The notes beneath the pieces are model-generated. The model saw only the letters and a list, made by a program, of their open reading frames with translations. It had not been told where the DNA came from and ran no database searches. This document shows, one piece after another, positions 12,401 to 21,400 of a stretch of 64,000 nucleotides of DNA. A program made the translations under genes and the position numbers. The stretch covers positions 2,317,481 through 2,381,480 of the forward strand of contig VWZX01008184.1 in NCBI GenBank assembly GCA_013399015.1. The letters are read 5' to 3'. This stretch comes from Galbula dea. Taxonomy: Eukaryota; Chordata; Aves; Piciformes; Galbulidae. Each line of letters starts with the position of its first letter. Positions within the stretch are counted from its first letter, which is position 1.

Positions 12401-15400
12401 GCTTTCTGTTCTACAGACTGAACAACCCCAACTCTCAGCCTGTCTTCAAGAGAGGAGGTGCTCCAGCTTCTTTGTGTCCCTCCTCTGGACTCACTCCCAC
12501 AGGCCCTTAGTGCTCAACTAGCAAAAGCAAGCACAGCTCTGCTGATTTCTGCCAGCTAAAAACTTGAGCCAGAGATAATCAAATCCAAGTCAGACATACT
12601 GCCTGTATCAAGAAGATATTTAAAAATATTTAGGACTCCCATGCCTTAAGATGTCATGTGTCAAACAGTTCTAGCTGCTCTGGACTGTCAAGAGTAAGGC
12701 CACCAATTATTGGCTACTCATTTTGCCTTCATTTCAAGAACAATTCTGTCCTGGTTCTGAAATCATCTTTGTTTTAGTTAACACACACCCCTCTCAGCAG
12801 CGTTTTACCCACAGCTTCTTTACCACCTCTGGCAAAAAAATCCAGCTTTCCATGGCACCTGCAGCAAACCAAGTCAACTTGCATAAATGATACCTCCAGT
12901 TGCTCCTCTTTCCCCAGCTTATCTCTCATGGCACCTTTGCACTCAGAGGGCTATATCATTGTGGTCATTTTGTTTTGGTTTTGCTATCATTCTCCAGCCA
13001 AGCCTAACCTCTATGAGCCACTGCCATCCTTCACAAGCCATAACCATTTTATACAGCACAGAACTCTCTCACAAGGATTTATATTTTTATCTGCCACAAA
13101 AGAAAATATTAAGATGCTAAGAATCAAGAGCAGCTCAGTATTCAGCACAGGCACAGTGCTGTGGGCATGCTCAGGGTGGCTGTGCTCTCACAGCACCTCC
13201 CCAAGGCTGGTTGCCCCCATCTGTATTCATGTACCTGGAGCTGTGAACAATACCTGCTCTTAAAATAGCTCAGACACTTAAGGACACAAAGAATCCCAGC
13301 ATGGTGAGGGTCAGAAGGGACCTCTGGTGACCAACTAGTCCAACCCCCCCTGCTAAAGCAGGGGCAGCCATTGCAGGTTGCCCAGGCTCACATCCAGGAG
13401 GGTTTGCATCTCTCCAGAGATTCTCTCTCAGTTCAGTCAGAGTGGTTTCACCTCTGCTGGCCAAACAGTTTAAGGGACCAGTCCTGTGACAGGTGAAAAT
13501 TCCTTGTGAGAAGAGTGTCTTTGAGGACAAAGAAAGGCAGCCCACACGTGAATATCCTAAAAAGCTGGTCAGATACACAGTAACCAGTACAAAGAGAGGC
13601 ATCTGCAAGGAGAGATTGCCCTGAAGGTCAGCCAGATGCTAAACAAGAACAACTTGCACAAGAATATCAGCATCAAAAAGAAAGTGACATTTTAAAGCCT
13701 CAACTCCAGAGAAAAGGAGAATTTACCCTCCTCTACAAGCCCTCTATTTCACCTGCCTAACCCTTTCCCCTCCAGAGCACAGAGGTCCCCAAGGAGGCCT
13801 TCACCTTCCTAGTACCAAAGTGTTACATGTTGCCAGTGTGTGAGCCTGTTCCCTCTCCAGTTTCATCTCCCCTAGGCTGCTAATGGCTCTCTCACTACTG
13901 TTCCCTACAGGATCCAGAGAAGGTGGCTGGAGGGCAGAAGCTTTCCTAACACCTACTCCTGTTTCTCCTCTGCAGGTTTCAACATCATTCTCCAGCAAGT
14001 GACCTTGAAATCAATTACACACCAGATGCCTCTGGAATTCAAAAAGAAGAGGGACATCCAAATGTGAAACAAAACCCTCAAAACCCAAACTCTCCTGCAC
14101 ACCTGGAGGCTCCTGGCAGCTTGTCTCAGCCCAGCCTGATGGGTCCTGAGTGGTTCCAATAGCTCCATTAAAATGTAGCTTTTGTTAGATGATCTAGTAT
14201 CATACCTTAATGTCCAAGGGGGAATGATATCCTCTCAGTCTTGGGGCTGCAAACCAACTCCCAGGGCAGTAGTTCTGGCTTTTTCCCCCCCAACATTCAC
14301 CTGAGACTCTTCCAGCTTCTCACTAATACACAGTAAATAGGCAAACTGGTTTGGGTTCTTCCTACTAGCACAGAGATCCATTAGCAAAGTAGATGTGCAG
14401 AGCTTGTGTGCTAAATGCTGCTGTCCAGGAAATCATGCAGGATCATACTGAGCTATTCTGGAACACTGGCTGGCAGGAAAACATTCATCATCTACTTGGT
14501 AAGTGATGCTCTCAAGTGGCTACACTGTCATCAGAGGGTTTGGGAGGTTGTTATTTGTTTATACTGCTAAGGCTTCCTTAGGGCCAGCATGGTGGAGATC
14601 TGCTGTTGCAGGTTCAGGCATGGGCATAGGGATAGAAAATCCATGGCCTGACTCCCTTACAAGGCCAAGGTGAACTTCAGAGGGATCTTCAAGAAGGAAA
14701 AGCTCAGCTACTGGGGGAAGGAGTTAAACTGTTGCCCACCTGAGGCAGACAAACTTAGTCAGAATGAGGTGATTATGTTCAGGGATAAGACTTCATCCTT
14801 GTGCTGAGTTAAAACACTTCAAGCTTTCATGATCAAAGTTTATTTGTGTATTAACTAATGAGATTGCTCAAGGTCCTGCTACAGCCACATGCAGCTTGCT
14901 GAGAAAAGGAAGGAAAATGCACATCTGTGTGCAGATGAACAGGAAAAAAGAGGAGATACAATATTAATTTTGAGCTAGAGATGTCCAGATCATTATCCCT
15001 TTGATAAGGGATGATGAGAAGCAAGATAGGAGCTCTCTGCACTTTTAAGCAGGAAGCAGATGCATTTGGACTAGATTTTCACAGCAGCTTTGACAACAAA
15101 CATCTCTCTCCAGATTCAACTGTTCTCAGCTGATGGTCTTCTAGGAAAAGGTAGTCACTTCATCTTGCAGATCATTCTCCTGCTTGGTCTAACTGCTGAA
15201 GGGAGCCACAGGGCCTGTGTACATCATTCACCAGATAACAATCCATTTGCTTTGTGATCACTAGCTTCTCACTAGCCACAGGAGTGCAAAATAAAATACA
15301 GGTAGAAGAGCTGGGAGTGGGAAGGGAACAAATGGACATTTAGGGTGCAGAAAGGAAAAGGGAACTTTGTTTCAAGGAGGATCTGCAGAGGAGCAGAAAA

Positions 15401-18400
15401 AGTCTTTTGAGGCCTGAGAAAAAAAAACCACTTTTGCTGGAAAGGAAAAACATTTGCCAGTGAGAAGTCCACTGGAGCATAGTATTCAGGCTGCAAACAT
15501 TGACCCAGTGTTATCTCTCCCTGGACTACAGCCAATAACTTGCCTCATTTCTTCAGATTTTGGAGAAAGAAACAATTGAGAGAGCAGCAGCAGCTGTCAG
15601 TTACAATACAGGCCCATCTGAGTGATACAGCAAACCTACTAAAACCAGGCCATGCACTGCAGCTGCACAAAGCTACCTCAGGAAACCACCAATGCTCCTG
15701 ACCTCCTGTCTGAGGAGAAACAATGGCCCATTCAAGCTCTTCTGCTCCAGCATTCTCCTCTGCCTATCAGAGGGAAGAAACATGCTGGTGGAACAGTTCA
15801 TGTCAAAGAGCACAATGTCCTGGCCTTCCCAGATAGCTGTGGAAGCTATGCCCTATCCAGGAACCACTGCTAGCTGGTGGGACACATCTGCCACAGCCCA
15901 TTGAGGAAAGGGAGAGGTACATTGAAATAAGAAGACAAGGGAGGAAACATCTCAGGTGACCAACCCCTCAAAAGGAGCAAACCACAGCAATCAAGTGCCA
16001 CATCACTCTTCCTGGTCACTGAATCACCCCACAATCAGAAAGGCTGGCTTACAAAGTCATGGAAGGACAACCTGGCACTGCTAGAAGCTGCAAATTTAGA
16101 CAGAATTTAGACAAATTGGCCATAATTTAGGGTCAAGCTTGGGCAGGTCACTGTGCTGAAGAGTTTAAACCAAAATTCATGCTGGTTGAGATGTAACAAT
16201 TGAGGATGGTTCTACATTTTCTCTCCTCTTTTAGTCCCTGCTGAAGAATTTATTAGTTGTCTTCTGCACCTACACATTCAGCAAAAGAGAGAAGGGTCTT
16301 TTAGCCACTACTGGAACACAAGAGAACTGTGATACCTCTTCCTATGCTGTGCCTCCTTGTGCCATGCTGCAGTGCCAGTGAGGGATAGCTTAGTTCAGCA
16401 GCAGAGTGCACTAACCAGATTAAGCTTGAGACACAACTCATCCTTCAAGCAAATAAGCCTCCAGTCTATGTTGTAGCTGAAGAAGGTGATTAAAGAGGAC
16501 AGGGACTGATTCTTTGAATTACTGTAAATCTTCTCTCCAATCCACACAGGGTGCCAGCACCATCCTCTCCTAAACCACTCTAGCCCAGCAAATGGAGTCT
16601 AAGCAGTGGCCATGCAAAGCCATCAAAGAGACTTATGATCCCCACAGGACACACCAAGCAGGCCAACCATGCAGGTGTTGCCAGCAGTCCTCCAGAACTC
16701 TGAATGAATAAGCAGCTCTTCCAGCAGCTCTGGTAACTAGCAGTCACCAAACATCATCTACTTGCTTGAGGGGAAAAGCCCCACACCAGAGTCTCCAGAG
16801 AAACAGCAGCTCTTTGCTCAGCCTGCTCACTCTCAACCTGCTTAATGCCAGGGGGAGGTGGTGGCAGGGCACAGGGACTGAACACATGAGTACAGCTGTG
16901 AAGAGTCAGCCCAGCTGACACAGAGATCATTCCTTACAGGCTTTTTTTTTTACCAGATGCTTCTCAGCAGTAAGCTGATGGGATATTTATAGTCTATCTT
17001 GACAGCAGAGTTTCAAACCATCCAGTCACACTGAAGCACTGGGTCTTGAGTCAACACTAGATGCTCTCAAAGTGCATAGAATGTTAACCCAGTAGCTTCT
17101 GAGAGTCACAACAAACTTCCCTTCAGAACATGGCAAGGAGACAAGGGAAGCTGCCTTCTTTAAAATACCTGCCACAGACCATGGCTGCAGACAGACCATC
17201 CACATCCAAAGATGATTTGCACACCTCTGTTGTGTATGGGGTATCCATTTCTTAACTACTGCTCAAATTCCTACCAGGACATTTCATGCCATACATGACA
17301 TGGATCAAACACCACAGAGTAACTGTTTTAAACCATTTCCCTCCTTGTACATGGATTCTGTCTCAATCTCTAGGGTACTGCCAACCAGAAACACAATTTC
17401 AGACAGTACCTGAAAACTGTGTCATTATCTACAGCACAGCAGCTCCAAAGGAGCACTAGGCTACATGCTGCAAAGCTCTACCCCATGTCATCTGCAGCTA
17501 TCCAAGGACACAGAGGGCAGCAGGCCACTGCAGGAACCTCTTCTCTGGCACTCCTGCAGATGCTGCACTTAGTTTCACTCCAGTCTTTTTGGCCACTCTG
17601 ACAGCACTCTGATCAGCTGCACCATCACTGCTGCCTCAGAGGGATTCAGCTGCCAGCAACTGCTCCAGCAGCAGCAGCAGCAAATGCTCTCCTGGTTCCA
17701 GAGTTCACTCTTGAAAGCAGAGGCTATGAACCAGCACCATGTATTTTAGTTAAGATTCTACTTTATTTAAACCTAGTCTGTGATGACACTAGAACAACAA
17801 CTTGGAGCTCCAGATGGGGATATTCCAGCCTGTAATTACAATGAAGTCTATAGGAACCCTCTCTAAATGTATTCTGTGGTGCATCTGTGCTGTAAGACAG
17901 TGCCCTGTAGCTGACCTGACAGCCAATCTGCACATCTTACCCAGCAAGACAGCAGCAGCCTTTCTGAGACCTGGATGGGCTGTGAACACACACCTTGAAC
18001 TTGGCACTAAACAAACCCACAGAACTAACATGATCCTGACTAGACAGCAGCCTGCTTGTATGTCACCCTGCTTCCATACCAATGTCTGCTGCTAGCTCTT
18101 TGGACCACACCATGGTGCCTACCCAGCAAAAAGGGCCCAGAGGTTTTGTGGCAAAAGCAGCACCACATCAGTCAGTGAAATGCTGAATCCTTTAAGACAC
18201 CAGAGCATTAGAGAGGAGAGCAGGCACAAAAATATCAGGATTTAAGCAATCTCTTCACATATTCAATACTAAATGCAACAGGAAGAAGTCATTAAATAAA
18301 GCTACTTAAAGACTGAACATCTTCAACACAACACAAGTTGATATGGGAAAGGCACAAAGAAAAAAATCCTTTTGAAAAGGTGGATGAAAGCAATTCTAGC

Positions 18401-21400
18401 AGTCAGGACCTGAACCAGAAGCTTGCCCAGGATCACCTCCAGCTGGGGTTGGAATCTCTCCACAGAAGGAGACTCCACAACCTCTCTGGGCAGTCTGGGC
18501 CAGGGCTCTGGCACCATCAGAGCAAAGACGTTTCTCCTCCTGTTCAGATGGAACCTCCTAGGTTCCAGTTTGTGCCCAGCATCCCTTATCCTGTCACAGG
18601 ACACCACTGAAGAGAGTCTGGCCTCATCCTCTTGCCCCACCCTTTAGATATTGCCCAAATTTGAGCATATCCCCTCAGGGTCTGCTCTCCTCCAGGCCAA
18701 CCAGCCCCAAGGCTCTCCTCCTTTCCTCCTCTCAGAGATGCTCCAGTCCCCTCAGCATCTTTGTAGCCTTCCCTGCACTCCAGATCAACTCAAGGTGAAG
18801 AACACTAAATTGCTGCTGAAACTAGAGTCACATAGTTGCTTGGAAGTGCAGCAGCAGGTCAGGACCTCAGAGGACCAAGCTTTCACTTGCAGACACAGGT
18901 AGAGGAACCATGAGTTGCCACTTAACAGATCTATTAGACAGTCTGAGTGATGCATGAGATAAGAAATGCCACACAGGCACCCACAGAACAACCTCCTCCC
19001 ACCCCAAAGGAACACTGCCTATGGCAGAAGCACCCTGGACCAAAGAATAGCCCTGAACCAGTGCAGTAAGAAACACACCACTGTGTCCACATGTCTGTAT
19101 GCAGGAGATCAGGCTCTCTGCTGCTTCTATATGTGTCAACACATGCCGTGGGCAGCACCAAGGAGTGAGCTGGAGCAGAAAGCACTGACTCACGCTGTGC
19201 ACGTGGGGCTCGAGAGCAGCCTCATCTTAAGGACAGAGGACAACTGGTACACACTGCAAGAGCTGATGCTGCTGCAAGCTGCCAAAAGCCTGATCTTTGT
19301 TCTGTCTTCTCCAAACCATCAAGTATTTTTAGGTAACAGCAGTAAACCTCTCAAAGGCTGCAAACATAAAGCTGATATTCTGTATGCAATAAGCTTAAAT
19401 GTCAGGTTACACACATACATGTATTTCTTCACATCTAGCTTTTACCTAAACCCAGCCTTTAACCTACTAGTGTGCTTTGCAGAGCTTTCACTTCATAGAA
19501 GAGACAGACTCTCAGACAGTCAAGTGATACAGGTTTGATTTGGCTCCAGGTATAAAGCCTGGAAGCAGAACATTCCCCTTTCCAGGGCCTGCATTCTTTG
19601 CCACTCCCTTGGCACCAGGCTGTACAGACAGACCCCTCACCTGCAGCAGAAACCATCAACTGCCATTAGTAGTGGTAAGAGCTGAATATGAAGCACAAGA
19701 AAACATTGGAAGAGGACCACAGTGTTGAGCAGAGTGCTGTCATGAAGTTTCTCCTCTCCATCAACAGCAACTCACCCTATACATCAAGTATGGAAGCCCA
19801 TGGAAGAGTCCCTCAGGGGTTGTTTCAGTTGCTGCAGGAAGCTTTTAGGAAGCAAACTTAGCATATGCTATAAAGTATGTGAAAATAGCAGATGTCAGTC
19901 CCAAGTGTGAAGGGCTGAGTGCACTCCCAAAATTAATGGGAGCAAAACTCCCTACTACTTTCAAAGCTAAAACTTTCCAGTTAAAACTCTCATCTAACCT
20001 AATAGTTTGTTGGCACCAAATAACAGTCAATACATAATCTCTCTGCTGTTTCCTCTACAACTATGCATTTTGGACTTGCTCACCCAACTCAAATTCTGCT
20101 CTCCATGCATCAGAGCAGGCTCATAACAATTCAGATTACAGTAAGTTATGGGTCATGAGCCACAGAATTCTCTCTCCCTTGGGATTTTTCCCCTTATAGT
20201 AACATTTTACTAAACCAAAACATTTTGGCTTTAAAACTACAACTACTTCACAAAGAAAACAAAAAGTATGTTTATACCTGAGGCTTTTTCTTGGGTGTAA
20301 AATAAAATCAAGAGACACACAGAGTCTCAAACTTGCTGATCTAATTGAGAAGACAAGATCAGGCCCAGAGAGGAATGGACAACCCATTTCAGAGTGGTTA
20401 AGGTTGGAAGGGACCACCAGAGGTCACCTAGTCCAACCTCCTGCTCTAGCAGGGTCTCCTACAGCACATGTTACTCAGGATTGTGTCCAGATGGTTTTTA
20501 ATCTCTCTATGGAAAGGAGATTCCACAATCTCTCTGGGCAGTCTGATCCAGTGCTCTACCACCCTCACACCAAAGAATTTCTTCCTCATGCTTGGCACCA
20601 TCAAGAAGAGCCTGGCTCCATCCTGACACTCTCCCTTCAGATGCTTATATCCATTCATAAGGGCAGGGGGCCCTCAGCCTCCTCTTCTCCAGGCTAAACA
20701 AGCCCAGCATCCTCAGCCCTTCCTCAGAAGGGAGATGCTCCAGCCCCTAATCATCTCTGTAACTCTCCACTAGACTCATTCCAGGAGCTCCATGCCTCTT
20801 CTGTACTGAGGAGCCCAGAACTGAACAGAGCACTGGTGGTGGGGCCTCACCAGGGCTAAGTGGAGGGGGAAGAAAGCCTCCCTTGACCTGCTGGCAGTGC
20901 TCTTGCCAATACAGCCCAGGAGACCTTGGCCACAAGTGCATGTTGCTGGCTCATGCTGAACTTGTTTTCAGGGGAAAAACTCCATTTAGAAGGAGACATG
21001 CAAGAAAACCCCAACAATAAAATGGAAAGGTAAAAATGACAAGCTAACAAAACATAGGGAACATCAAGGTTCTTTTCAAGTGCAAGGAACAAAGATGTCA
21101 GGCACTGGATATAATTTAAAGAGCAGATTAGGAACAAAGCAGGTAAAAATGACTCCTAATTTGGACAGGTGGGGAAGGATTGTCCTGTGTTTAAATCTTT
21201 TTAGGAAGGAGGACTCTTCCAACAAGAAAGAGGGGAAAAAAAACCCCAGAAGTCTTGAATGACCAGAAGGATCTTGGTAAGTTGATTCCTTTTTACATCC
21301 TTAGATGCAGAGAACTGGCAAAGAGCAGGAAGGGGAATGCAGTTCTCCTTCCAAGGACTTGGAAGATACATCAAATCCACTGCCTGCAAATGCCAGAATG

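Noticed and set aside
18966..19538. 190-codon open frame on plus
   Set aside because: Intronic, without domain or splice-site support; probably chance.
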